From Columbia Basin potato purple top phytoplasma (GTDB taxonomy: Bacteria > Bacillota_I > Bacilli_A > Acholeplasmatales > Acholeplasmataceae), in assembly GCF_028595955.1 (NCBI RefSeq), contig NZ_JANHJP010000005.1, positions 1-41,375 of the forward strand: a stretch of 41,375 bases of DNA, given 5' to 3'. The notes beneath the pieces are model-generated. The model ran no database searches, had not been told where the DNA came from, and was given only the letters and a program-made list of their open reading frames with translations. The translations under genes and the position numbers were made by a program. Below are positions 19,252 through 28,500 of this stretch, piece by piece (positions within the stretch are counted from its first letter, which is position 1; each line of letters starts with the position of its first letter).

Positions 19252-20400
19252 TTATTGTTTTTTTAATAATTGAGAAAAAAGATTGATTTGATCTATTCTT
19301 TCCCAAGAAAATAAATCATCATTGCGTCCAAAATGTCCTTCGCAAGATGTTATTCGAAACAAAGGTTTCTTTAAATTTAATTTTTTAATAATGCCTCTTG
19401 GAGTTAAATCAAAATTTTCTTCGATCATTTTTAAAATCAAAAATTCCGATACCTTATTAGTCCCGAAAGTATTTATAAAAAAACTTACAGGTTTATCAAA
19501 AGCTATAACATAAGAAATTTGTATTTCGCATTTATCACATAAACCAGCAGCAACAATATTTTTAGCTAAATATCTAGCCATATAAGCACCACTTCTATCT
19601 ACTTTAGAAGCATCTTTACCACTAAAACAACCGCCTCCATGACGAATTTCTCCGCCATAAGCATCTTGGATAATTTTACGACCTGTCAAACCTGTATCAG
19701 CAAAAGGCCCGCCAATAACAAAACTTCCTGAAGGGTTAATATAAAAATTCGTCTTATCGGTGATAAGTTTAGGATCGATTACTGGATTAATAACATGTTG
19801 TAAAATATTTTTTTGTAAAAAATTTTGAGTAATATTTTCTTCATGTTGAGCCGAAATAACAATAGAATCTATATAAAGAGGTTTATTTTTCTCATCATGA
19901 ACTAAAGTAACTTGAGTTTTTCCGTCCGGTCTCAAAAAAGGAAGAATTTTATTTTCTCTAACTTCGGTCAACTTTAAAGATAAACTTCTAGCTAAAAAAA
20001 AATTTAAAGGCAAAAACAAACTCGTTTCATTAGAAGCATAACCAAACATCAATCCTTGATCGCCTGCGCCTTTACCAATAATATTTGATAATTCTATAGA
20101 TTGTTCGTGAAGAAAATTTAAAATAGATAAATTATGATAACAAAAATTCTCTTTTTCTCGATCATATCCGATATCTTTTACAACATTTTTAACAATTTGT
20201 TTTATTTGTTCAGAACTTAATTTAAAAGAAGTTTTAATTTCGCCTAGAATAATAACTTTTTGTTTCGTAACTACAGTTTCTATAGCTACTTTAGATTCGG
20301 GATCACCTTTTAAAAAAGCATCTAATAAAGCATCAGAAATCTGATCTGCTATTTTATCAGGATGTCCTTTGGTAACTGATTCACTACTAAATTTTTTCAT
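19252..20400 (-). CDS. metK: S-adenosylmethionine synthetase
   Basis: Makes SAM from methionine and ATP. Conserved signatures are the N-terminal GHPDKIADQISDA, the GAGDQGLMFGY hexapeptide region, and the P-loop-like GGGCFSGKDASKVDRS. Length of 382 is full size and no internal stop or frameshift is visible, so the gene looks intact. From memory, metK is reported as decayed in some phytoplasmas, so an intact copy is worth noting. The leader from 20401 to 20505 shows no SAM riboswitch fold that I can recognise. An AGGA site lies 7 nt before the ATG. Confidence 0.97.
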   Translation of the reverse strand: MKKFSSESVTKGHPDKIADQISDALLDAFLKGDPESKVAIETVVTKQKVIILGEIKTSFKLSSEQIKQIVKNVVKDIGYDREKENFCYHNLSILNFLHEQSIELSNIIGKGAGDQGLMFGYASNETSLFLPLNFFLARSLSLKLTEVRENKILPFLRPDGKTQVTLVHDEKNKPLYIDSIVISAQHEENITQNFLQKNILQHVINPVIDPKLITDKTNFYINPSGSFVIGGPFADTGLTGRKIIQDAYGGEIRHGGGCFSGKDASKVDRSGAYMARYLAKNIVAAGLCDKCEIQISYVIAFDKPVSFFINTFGTNKVSEFLILKMIEENFDLTPRGIIKKLNLKKPLFRITSCEGHFGRNDDLFSWERIDQINLFSQLLKKQ

Positions 20401-20505
20401 ACAATTTTCCTGGTAATTTTATATATTAATATTATTCTTTTAAATAATATTTAAGGTCAATTTTGTTTCTTTTTTTAATTCAAAAAATAAAATCCTTTTT
20501 TAATT

Positions 20506-20532
20506 AAAAAAAGATCCAATAAATCTTTTTTT
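20506..20532 (-). terminator. intrinsic terminator after the cold-shock-domain gene
   Basis: A 10-bp stem (AAAAAAAGAT at 20506-20515 with ATCTTTTTTT at 20523-20532) with a 7-nt loop gives a T7 run at the end on minus. It lies about 38 nt past the stop of the upstream gene and before metK. Confidence 0.65.
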
Positions 20533-20569
20533 GAATCTTTTTTTATAAAATATTATTTTTTTATAACAA

Positions 20570-20920
20570 TTAAACTAAAACAATATAACAAGCTTGTTCT
20601 CTATCTTTAACTAATTTAATAAAAAACGTTACTTCATCGTTTTCTTCTAATTTTTTATATTTATTTTCTTGATAATGACCAGACGTTTCTTTGTTATTTC
20701 CTTCTATAATGTAATTAGAATGGCAAAATAAATCGTCTTCCATTTTATCTCTTTTATCAATTAATTGATCTATTTCTGACTCATTTAACGAAAATTGTTC
20801 AGCAATTTCATCATATGAAACTTCATGAAGAGGTTGTACTGATTTAAGAAAACCATAACCTTTAGTTTTGTCGAACCATTTAACAACACCTTTAAATTGG
20901 ATTTTTGTTCTTTTATCCAT
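20570..20920 (-). CDS. cold-shock-domain protein with a helical insertion
   Basis: An OB-fold nucleic-acid-binding protein. RNP1 is recognisable as KWFDKTKGYGFL (about residues 14-25), and RNP2 as DLFCHSNYI (about 63-71). The C-terminal strands (DEVTFFIKLVKDREQACYIV) complete the barrel. Classical Csp proteins have about 66 residues with only about 4 residues between RNP1 and RNP2. Here some 35 residues, rich in Glu/Asp and likely helical (around SYDEIAEQFSLNESEIDQLIDK), are inserted there, and a second short insert follows RNP2. It may act as an RNA chaperone with an added contact surface. A good SD (AAAGGAG) lies 15 nt upstream. It is followed by its own terminator. Confidence 0.85.
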   Translation of the reverse strand: MDKRTKIQFKGVVKWFDKTKGYGFLKSVQPLHEVSYDEIAEQFSLNESEIDQLIDKRDKMEDDLFCHSNYIIEGNNKETSGHYQENKYKKLEENDEVTFFIKLVKDREQACYIVLV

Positions 20921-21070
20921 TAGTTAATTTTAAAACTCCTTTATTTATATATTATATGAAACACCTTTTATATTATATATTAAAAATTAGGTAAATAAAC
21001 ATTTTTTTATAATATATTCAACAAATAATTTCAAATATGATAAAATAAATTAATAAAAAAATATAAAAAA

Positions 21071-21144
21071 GCCTTTATAGTTTAATGGAAAAACATGTCA
21101 ATGGTAATGACAAAATACAAGTTCAATTCTTGTTAAAGGCACCA
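21071..21144 (+). tRNA. tRNA-Thr (anticodon GGT)
   Basis: A 74-nt cloverleaf: acceptor GCCTTTA pairs with TAAAGGC, discriminator A, and CCA is encoded. The anticodon stem TGTCA/TGACA closes the loop ATGGTAA, giving GGT, and the T arm is ACAAG-TTCAATT-CTTGT. The arms are very A/T-rich, with a D stem of GTTT/AAAC. Amino-acid assignment follows from the anticodon. Confidence 0.93.
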
Positions 21145-21170
21145 ATAATTTATGCTATATATTTTTTTTA

Positions 21171-21179
21171 TGTTATAAT
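21171..21179 (+). promoter_or_regulatory. extended -10 promoter for tRNA-Gly
   Basis: TGTTATAAT lies 35 nt before the tRNA-Gly 5' end. It is identical to the motifs upstream of gyrB, fakA and spx. No good -35 box is seen. It could also mean that tRNA-Gly is transcribed apart from tRNA-Thr. Confidence 0.45.
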
Positions 21180-21213
21180 AATTAAGTGTTTATTTTAAAT
21201 AAATTTTAAAGTT

Positions 21214-21288
21214 GCGAATGTAGTATAGTGGCTATTACTTATGCTTGCCAAGCATAAGACGGGGGTTCGATTCCCCTCATTCGCTCCA
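21214..21288 (+). tRNA. tRNA-Gly (anticodon GCC)
   Basis: A 75-nt cloverleaf: acceptor GCGAATG pairs with CATTCGC, discriminator T as expected for Gly, and CCA is encoded. The anticodon stem TATGC/GCATA closes TTGCCAA, giving GCC. The T arm GGGGG-TTCGATT-CCCCT is clear. Confidence 0.96.
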
Positions 21289-21320
21289 AAAAATAAAAAT
21301 AAAATAATAATTAAAAATAA

Positions 21321-21352
21321 AAAAAACTATCTTGAATAAAGATAGTTTTTTT
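21321..21352. terminator. bidirectional terminator between tRNA-Gly and rpsO
   Basis: The stem ACTATCTT/AAGATAGT (21326-21333 and 21339-21346) is flanked by A6 on the left and T8 on the right, so it can terminate both the plus tRNA unit and the minus rpsO unit. It ends at the rpsO stop codon. Confidence 0.8.
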
Positions 21353-21579
21353 TATTTAGTTTTAGAATTTAAATATTTTATTAATTTACTTATTTTTTTC
21401 TTTTTCATTAAAAAACCACGTTTAGAATGAAAATCTAATTTATGTTGTTTTAAATGTTCGTTTAATTGATCTACTTCTTGAGATAATATATTAATTTGTA
21501 CTTGAACATGACCTGTATTAATTTCAGAATTAATGGTGTCCTTAACAATTTGTTTTTTTTGTTCTTTGTTTAAAGCCAT
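21352..21579 (-). CDS. rpsO: 30S ribosomal protein S15 (short C terminus)
   Basis: Primary 16S-binding protein of the small-subunit platform. It starts MALNKEQKKQIV and shows the core LNEHLKQHKLDFHSKRGFL motif that contacts 16S rRNA, followed by SKLIKYL. The usual protein has about 89 residues. This one has 75 and stops right after KYLNSKTK, lacking the last helix (normally around ERYRELIEKLGLR). The core RNA-binding residues are present. It lies 71 nt after the DarA gene, and an AAAGGA site lies 15 nt before the ATG. Confidence 0.93.
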   Translation of the reverse strand: MALNKEQKKQIVKDTINSEINTGHVQVQINILSQEVDQLNEHLKQHKLDFHSKRGFLMKKKKISKLIKYLNSKTK

Positions 21580-21650
21580 AAAATAAATTCATTTTCCTTT
21601 CAAATTAAAACTTCATTTAAATATAATGTTAATTTTAATTTTTTATAATT

Positions 21651-21986
21651 TTATATTTTTAAAAATTTTTCTATATCCAAAATAAAAACAGTAGCTCCTC
21701 CAACAGTAATTTCAGAAGATAAAGGTGCATAAATACTCATCTCATTTAAAATATTATTAGGGATTAATTGTGTTTTGGTTTTAGAATGTTTTCTTAAAAT
21801 GTCTAAAACTTGTTCTACTTTTTCTTTTTTTAAACCTATGATAAAAGTAGTATTACTGGTTTTTAAAAAACCTCCTTTAGTAGTTAATCTAGTGCTAAAA
21901 AAATTTTCTTTATTTAAATGTTCTTGTACCTTATTGGCATCTTCATTTGACATTATTGCTAAAATTAATTTCATTTCATTATCCAT
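21651..21986 (-). CDS. darA: cyclic-di-AMP receptor, DarA/PstA (PII-like) family
   Basis: PII-like trimeric protein that binds c-di-AMP. The family pattern is clear: MKLILAIMSNEDANKVQEHL, then TTKGGFLKTSNTTFIIGL, and the C-terminal EITVGGATVFILDIEKF. The GGFL and NTTFIIG segments form the nucleotide pocket. Starts are ambiguous: TTG at 21992, ATG at 21986 and ATG at 21974. The last aligns best with the family (MKLILAI) and has a GGA about 7 nt upstream. It implies c-di-AMP signalling in this organism, though no cyclase is in the window. It sits between hemolysin III and rpsO. Confidence 0.92.
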   Translation of the reverse strand: MDNEMKLILAIMSNEDANKVQEHLNKENFFSTRLTTKGGFLKTSNTTFIIGLKKEKVEQVLDILRKHSKTKTQLIPNNILNEMSIYAPLSSEITVGGATVFILDIEKFLKI

Positions 21987-22032
21987 AATCAATCATATTA
22001 TATATTATTTTTTTAAAAAATAAAATAATTAA

Positions 22033-22689
22033 TCATTTATTAATTACACCATAATAAAACCAAACAGAACAAACATGACATAAATTCCCTAAAATAACAA
22101 ATACATGCCAAATAAAATGATAATATTCTTTATATAAATTTTTATAAAATAAAACACCAATGCTATAAAAAATACCTCCCAATAATAAAAACAACAATAT
22201 TTTATAATCTTCCTTAAAATCACTCGCCAATTTAGGTATAATAAAAATACCACTCCAACCTAATAATAAAAAAAACATTAAGTGAATTTTATTACCTTTA
22301 TTCATTTTAAATATTTTAAACAAAATGCCTACTAATACTAAAAAAGATTGTAAAATAAAAAAAAATATTTCTAGTTCATAAATACTTATTTTTAAAAATA
22401 AAAAAGGTAAAAAACTACCCCAAATCAATAAATAAATACAAATATGATCCAATATTTGAAAATATATTTTAGCTTTTGTAAAAGATAAAGAATGATATAA
22501 ACAACTAATTAAATAAAGTATAAACATGGTTAATGTAAAAAAAAACAAGGGCCATTCAAATTTATTATATTCTCTATAAAACATAAAAAAAATAATAATA
22601 CTAAAAATAGCCATTAAACCATGAGATATAGCATTTAAAATTTCTTCTGATACCATTTGTTTTCGAGTTTCTCTTGTAGGCCATTTCAT
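22033..22689 (-). CDS. hemolysin III / PAQR family membrane protein
   Basis: Polytopic membrane protein of the YqfA/HlyIII branch of the PAQR superfamily, with about seven hydrophobic helices over 218 residues. The conserved zinc-type ligands of the family are present: SCLYHSLS (His), QILDHICIYLLIWGSFLPF (Asp), and HFIWHVFVILGNLCH (two or three His). Members are membrane hydrolase-like proteins. The hemolytic activity the name suggests is established only in a few species and should not be assumed here. Spacing to HIT is 52 nt, and a TGTTAATAT box lies at 22714-22722. Confidence 0.92.
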   Translation of the reverse strand: MKWPTRETRKQMVSEEILNAISHGLMAIFSIIIFFMFYREYNKFEWPLFFFTLTMFILYLISCLYHSLSFTKAKIYFQILDHICIYLLIWGSFLPFLFLKISIYELEIFFFILQSFLVLVGILFKIFKMNKGNKIHLMFFLLLGWSGIFIIPKLASDFKEDYKILLFLLLGGIFYSIGVLFYKNLYKEYYHFIWHVFVILGNLCHVCSVWFYYGVINK

Positions 22690-22741
22690 ATTTATTTTTT
22701 CTCTTTTTTCATTATATTAACATAATAATTTATTAAAGTAT

Positions 22742-23164
22742 TTATTTTTTATCTAAATTACTTAAAATTTGTTTTAAAAGTTCTTGATAATTATGATTAG
22801 TCAATTTATCACTGTTATCATTAAAAATAATTTTCATATCTTCATAAGAAAAACGAGGCAATAAATGAACATGATAATGAAATATTTGTTGCCCTGCTGC
22901 AACACCATTATTATTTATTAAATTAATACCTTTACAATTAAAAGTTTTAATTAAAATTTTACTTATTTTTTGAACTATACCAAATAGATGTTGAAAAACA
23001 TTCGGAGGTACATCTTCGATATTTTTATATTCTTCTTTTGTAACAACTAAAGTATGACCTTTAGTAACTTGCATAATATCTAAAAAAGCAATAACTAATT
23101 CATCTTCATAAATAACATAACCAGGAATTTCTTTTTTAATAATTTTTGTAAAAATAGTAGACAT
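22742..23164 (-). CDS. HIT family nucleotide-binding protein
   Basis: Histidine-triad hydrolase of about 140 residues. The triad is QQIFHYHVHLLPR near the C terminus, and the N-terminal TIFTKIIKKEIPGYVIYEDE and HTLVVTKEEYKNIEDV match the Hint branch. It probably hydrolyses AMP-linked or phosphoramidate nucleotides. A long purine-rich leader (GAAGGGGGAGAAAG) lies 14 nt or more before the ATG. It is followed by the hemolysin III gene. Confidence 0.93.
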   Translation of the reverse strand: MSTIFTKIIKKEIPGYVIYEDELVIAFLDIMQVTKGHTLVVTKEEYKNIEDVPPNVFQHLFGIVQKISKILIKTFNCKGINLINNNGVAAGQQIFHYHVHLLPRFSYEDMKIIFNDNSDKLTNHNYQELLKQILSNLDKK

Positions 23165-23284
23165 ATTAAAATAACTTTCTCCCCCTTCTTTTATTTAATA
23201 ACTTAAATAAAAATTAATTTAACATATTTTTTATTAAAATATATTTTTGAAAACAAAAATAAAAATATAATTAAAAAAATAATT

Positions 23285-24172
23285 TTAAACTTCAAAATAC
23301 TTTTTAATATTTTTGAAATTACACTTAGCTATCTTTTGAAAATAAATCAAATTTTTATTTTTTTTATAAATTTGATTTATTTGTTCATCTACTTGAACGC
23401 CTGCTCCTAATAATAAATTAATTCCTATTTCATTGCTTAAATTTAACATTTCTTTCAAGAAATATCTTCTAGCTAAAATAGAAGCTAAAGCTACACTTAA
23501 ATATTTAGATTCGGCTTTAGTTTCGAATATAATTTCTTTATATACTTCTTTTTCATTTCTTAAATAATGAAAATAATTTTTAGAACTAACGAATTGATCT
23601 AAAATAACAATAGCTTGTTCTTTATGTTTTTGAAAAAGTTCTAAAATCGCTTTATTATGTGATAAAGCTAATAAAGCTTTAATATTATTAAAACCATAAT
23701 TTTTATATAAAAAATTATATTTTGAGGGAGATAATATTTGAATTGAATAAATAATTTTATCTTTTATGTGTGAAATAATTTCATTAATTCGGTGTAATGA
23801 TAATTTTTTAGAATCTTTTACGCCTATCTGTTTTAAAAAAGATATTTGTTCTGGTTTTACTAAAACAGAGCAAACAACAATAGGACCAAAAACATCTCCT
23901 GTACCAACTTCATCTGAACCAATAATATTTTTGTTTGAATATTCATAATTATCTAAATGTAAAATTTTTTTAATATATTCAGCCGCTTTATTAACTTCAT
24001 TACCCTGAAGTAAACAAGTTCCGTTATTATAACATGTTATTCTAACTTGTGTTGTGTTTATTATTAAAAAAATATTCTTTTGAGAATTTTTAATAAGAAA
24101 TTTTTCAAATTTGTTTTTTAATATTTCCAATTTTTCTGGATTCAAATCTTTAAAAACATATACTTGGTCCAT
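23285..24172 (-). CDS. rnhC: ribonuclease HIII
   Basis: Removes RNA from RNA-DNA hybrids (R-loops and Okazaki primers). The N-terminal 80 residues form the TBP-like substrate-binding domain that marks HIII. The catalytic core shows GSDEVGTGDVFGP (Asp-Glu pair), GVKDSKKLS and IVILDQFVSS with the third acidic residue. Length of 295 matches. It follows ung by 49 nt and is paired with DNA-repair genes. Confidence 0.95.
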   Translation of the reverse strand: MDQVYVFKDLNPEKLEILKNKFEKFLIKNSQKNIFLIINTTQVRITCYNNGTCLLQGNEVNKAAEYIKKILHLDNYEYSNKNIIGSDEVGTGDVFGPIVVCSVLVKPEQISFLKQIGVKDSKKLSLHRINEIISHIKDKIIYSIQILSPSKYNFLYKNYGFNNIKALLALSHNKAILELFQKHKEQAIVILDQFVSSKNYFHYLRNEKEVYKEIIFETKAESKYLSVALASILARRYFLKEMLNLSNEIGINLLLGAGVQVDEQINQIYKKNKNLIYFQKIAKCNFKNIKKYFEV

Positions 24173-24221
24173 AAATATAAAATTATTTCACCTTTATAAA
24201 TTTTATAAAATAAAAAAATAT

Positions 24222-24869
24222 TTATTTGTCTAAACTCCAATCAATAGGTAAAATTTTATTTTTAATTAAATAAGAATTGGTTTTGGAAAAAGGTTTAGAA
24301 CCAAAAAAACCTTTATAGGCCGAAAAAGGAGAAGGATGAGGGCTTTTTAAAATATAGTTTTTATCTATATCAATGTATTTCTCGTATTCTTGAGCGGATT
24401 TGCCCCACAAAATATAAACTATTTTATTTTTTTTATTCAAAAATTTAAAAATATTTTTTGTAAATTCTTCCCAACCAATATTTTTATGACTTAAAGGTTT
24501 TTCTGATTCTACTGTTAAAATACTATTCAACAATAAAACTCCTTTTAACGCCCATGAGGTTAAATTATTATTATAAGATATTAAATTTAAATCATTTTTT
24601 AATTCTTTAAAAATATTTCTTAAACTTGAAGGAGTTATTTTACTTTGAGTGCTAAAAGATAATCCATGAGCTTGATTTATGCTAAAATAAGGATCTTGAC
24701 CTAAAATAACTACTTTAACATCTTGAAAAGAAGTTAGGCTAAAAGCCTCAAAAACATTTTGTAAAGGAGGATAAATTTTTTTTTCTTTTTTAATTTCATT
24801 TTTTATAAAACGCATTATATTTTGAAAATACTTCTTCTTTTTTTCTTGAGCAATAAAAGTTTGCCACAT
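24222..24869 (-). CDS. ung: uracil-DNA glycosylase
   Basis: Family 1 UDG that excises uracil from DNA. The water-activating motif VVILGQDPYFS is at about residues 55-65, and the catalytic leucine loop reads SPHPSPFSAYKGF near residue 175. LLLNSILTVE and YILWGKSAQ are also conserved. Its 215 residues are normal. A strong GAGGG site lies 8-9 nt before the ATG. With dut and rnhC it makes a nucleotide-hygiene set in this window. Confidence 0.97.
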   Translation of the reverse strand: MWQTFIAQEKKKKYFQNIMRFIKNEIKKEKKIYPPLQNVFEAFSLTSFQDVKVVILGQDPYFSINQAHGLSFSTQSKITPSSLRNIFKELKNDLNLISYNNNLTSWALKGVLLLNSILTVESEKPLSHKNIGWEEFTKNIFKFLNKKNKIVYILWGKSAQEYEKYIDIDKNYILKSPHPSPFSAYKGFFGSKPFSKTNSYLIKNKILPIDWSLDK

Positions 24870-24899
24870 TAATTATTCCCTCTTTATTTTTTAAATTTA

Positions 24900-25481
24900 T
24901 TATTCAGTAAGAGAGAATAATTTTTTTAACAAAAATGGTATTTTCAAAATTAAATAAATAAAACAAATTAAAAAAAAGGAGTTTTTTTTATAACTATTTT
25001 CTGTCCACTCCTTACCGAATAATTTAGATAAAGGAATAGTATTAACATGTTTAGCAAAAATATCTTTATATTGTGTACGAAAAGGATCGATATATCGATT
25101 ATTATCCCCTTTTGTTCTAATTTTTTCTTCACTTACAATATTTTCTACAACTCTATGAATAATAGGTGTTTTTGGAGATACAGATTCATTATGAAAAATA
25201 ACAATATCGCCTTTTTTTAAATTTTTTTTCTCATTTAACGAAATTTTTTTAACTATAACAATATCATTTACATTAATTAAAGAGGACATGCTAGGACTTA
25301 TAACCCAATAATAATCAAAATAAAATGTATTAATAATTTTTTCATGTTCCCAAAATATTTTACATAAATTAACGATCAATAAACACCAAAGACTAATATT
25401 TATAACACAATTAATACAAAACACAATAATTCTAAGAAAATAATAAAAATATTTTTTATAACGATTTTTTCTCATAACCAT
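24900..25481 (-). CDS. signal peptidase I, SipW/ER type (copy 1)
   Basis: Membrane serine peptidase that cleaves signal peptides of exported proteins. A basic N terminus is followed by one or two hydrophobic helices (about residues 12-45). The catalytic Ser lies in WVISPSMSSL near residue 62. The ER-type basic residue is a His in PIIHRVVE rather than a Lys. KGDIVIFHNE and TKGDNNRYIDP are family motifs. A C-terminal hydrophobic helix precedes the end. An ATG at 25475 is an alternative start. It begins the run that leads to ung, rnhC and beyond. A second, apparently damaged copy lies at 38786-39431. Confidence 0.92.
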   Translation of the reverse strand: MVMRKNRYKKYFYYFLRIIVFCINCVINISLWCLLIVNLCKIFWEHEKIINTFYFDYYWVISPSMSSLINVNDIVIVKKISLNEKKNLKKGDIVIFHNESVSPKTPIIHRVVENIVSEEKIRTKGDNNRYIDPFRTQYKDIFAKHVNTIPLSKLFGKEWTENSYKKNSFFLICFIYLILKIPFLLKKLFSLTE

Positions 25482-25563
25482 CTTTTCTACCTATTTACAT
25501 TCCTTAACATAGATCTTTTTATTATTTAATAAACTAAAATTTGACAATTATAAAAAATATATT

Positions 25564-28500
25564 TTAAAAATCTTTTATAAAATTATCTACAAGAGCATAA
25601 TTTTGTTCTTTAACAACAATTAAATTAGTGGTTACATGAGGCAAAATATTGTAAATCCTTTGAGGAGGAATAGAAATAAAAAATTGTATTTTCAATTTAT
25701 TAAAAAAAGACATCATAGCATCTATTCTATTTTCATCCATATTATTAAAAGCTTCATCAAAAAATACTAAACATCCTTTTGATTCATTCTTTTCTATTAA
25801 TAATTGTTCAAAACAAACAGCGATAATTATATAAAAAGGAACTTGTGTTTCGCCACCTGATTTTTCTCTAAAAATTTTAGAAAAAAAAGACCAATTGCCT
25901 TCTTTATCATAAATTTTAATATCATAATTTAAATAATTACGATAATCTAAAAACTGATAAGATAAATTTTCATATTCCGAATCAAAAAACATTATTTTTT
26001 GAAATAATTCGTTTAAAAGAATTTCTTTATGAGATAAATAATCTTCATTAAATAAATTTGTTTCTTCTAATTCGTTATCTTTCATAAAAAAAGAATAATA
26101 TTGTTGATATTCAGGAATATCAGAAGGTTTAATAACAATTTGATAATAATCATTGCCAAAAGGTCTATTTACTAAAATTTTATTTAAATCTTTAATTTGT
26201 TGTTTAACTTCTAAAATACTCTTTTTTAATTTATTAATGAATTCTTCTTTAAAAATAATTTCTGTTTTTATACTTAATTCTTTGGCTTCTTGTTCGTATT
26301 TAATTAAATTTTTAGACTGAATTAAATTATATTCTTTTATAAAAAAATCTAAATTTTCTAATTTAGCTTCAACATTAAATAAATGATAATTATCAATATA
26401 TTTTTTCATAAAAGACACTAAATCTATTTCAAAAATATTTTTTTGTTTTTCCATATTTTTTAAATCTTCTTGAATACTTTTGAACATCATTTCATAATGA
26501 TTAGAATATTTATTTAAATAATTATGAAATTGTACAGAAGCAGCTTCCATATTAATAATTTCTTTTTTTTCTTCTTCGAATAATTTATTTTTATTCAAAG
26601 ATAAATCATTTTCTAAATTATGAATTTGTTTCAAATAAATATTTTTTTTATTTTTATTTTCCAAAATTTGAAATAAAATTTGTTCTAATTCTTGATTTTT
26701 TACTTTTTTGTCTTCTTGCGCTTGAATAATACTATTTTCTAATTGATTTAAATTAGGATTCAATTCTAATTTTTTTATTTTTTCTTCAATAATAATTAAA
26801 TTAGATTCTTTGTCTTTTTTTTGTTCAAACCAATCACAATAATTTAAATTTGCAATTGAAAATATTTTACTTTTTTGAATCAAAGAAATAATATTTGCAT
26901 TATTTTTAAAATAATTTTGTTTTTGGTTTAACTCTTCTTTTTGCGAATTCATTTCATTTAAAATTATATTAGCGCGTATTTTCCGAGAATTAATCCCTAT
27001 ATAAGGGACTTGATAAATTTTAGGATTTATTTTTTTAGCAGTATAATTGCTATACATCATACATAAAGGAGTAATAGAAGTTTTGTGATTTTTTAAATTT
27101 TCAATATTTAATTCGCATTTAATATTAGATAATAATATTTTAATATATTTTAAAGCATCATTATTATCACTAGTAATATGCGAAGCTAAACTATCTAAAT
27201 TATCAGAGATATCAGGAATTTTTTCAACATTGACTAAACCAACATCATAAATTTTCAATTCATCTTGTAATTTATCATAAATTTTTAAAGCAGAATCAAA
27301 ATAACGATGATCTATAATTAAATTAAACTTTCTATATCCCAAAACACCTTCTAAAGCATTTCTCCATAACTCATCTTTTACTTCTATTAATTCACATAAA
27401 GGATAGACAAAAATATTTTTATTATGTTTTTGACTTAATTTTTCTTTTAATAAATTATTTATTTTAATAAAACGATTATTAGAAGAAACATGATTTTGAG
27501 TAATCATTTCTAAATCAGAATTATTTTTATTAATGTTTTCTTTTAAAAGAATTATTTCTTTTTGTAAATTATTTTGCAAAACATTAAAACTAATTATTTT
27601 TTTAGAAAAATATTCTAATACTTCATTAATTTTTGTTTTTAATAAAAAAGAATTTTTATCTATAGATTTTAATAAAAAAGACTTAATTTTTTCAGAACTT
27701 TCCCTAAAAAAAATCTCATTAGTCAAAATAAATAAATTATCTAAAATAACAGTTTCTTCATTTAATTGTTTTATGAAAATATTTATTTTTTCCTTAAGAT
27801 CTTCGATAAACTTTTTGTCTTGAATTAAATCTTTTTGCAAAGAATGCAAAACAGAACCTAAATTATTTTGGAATTTATTAGTTTGTAATTTCAAAATATA
27901 ATCATTTAAATTATCAATATATTCGTTGTATTTTTGTTTTTGAGATGTTAAATGAACTAATTCTTTTTCAACTAATGCTTGTTTTTTAATATAAGACTCT
28001 AAATTTATTTCATTCTGTTGAACTAAAATCATTTGTTTAGTTAAAGATTGAATCTTCATTTGATCATCTATTTTTTTTAAATTTTTATTAATTTCGATAA
28101 TCGCGGACAACTCTTTTAATTTCTTTTTTTCTATTTCCATTTGAAATTCAATTTGTTTTAATTGTCGAACATTATTCTTTAAACTATTAATATTAATAGG
28201 GTTTTCTTCTAGCAAAAAATCAAAAATAAATTTTTGTAAATTCAAAGGTTTAAAAGATAATGCTTTAGGTAATATTTTTAAATATTTTACAATATTAATT
28301 TTTAAATATTTACCAACTGCATTATGATATTGTTTTTTAGTATCAAAAAAATCAAAATCTTTATTAAAAGATCTAAAATAATCGCGCATATGTTTAATAT
28401 TTCTTATTTGATTATCAAATATAAAAACATTTTTATTTAGGCGCATACTAGTAGATAAAAGATAAAATTTATCCTTTAAAATACCTCTATAAGGTAATTC

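Noticed and set aside
20401-20505. SAM riboswitch in the metK leader
   Set aside because: No S-box or SAM-II/III-like core was recognisable; only a weak 9-bp AT hairpin at 20428-20451 is seen.
27533-27823. 96-residue plus-strand frame inside the SMC gene
   Set aside because: Complement of the coiled-coil coding region, where Lys/Glu codons give open antisense frames; no ribosome site.
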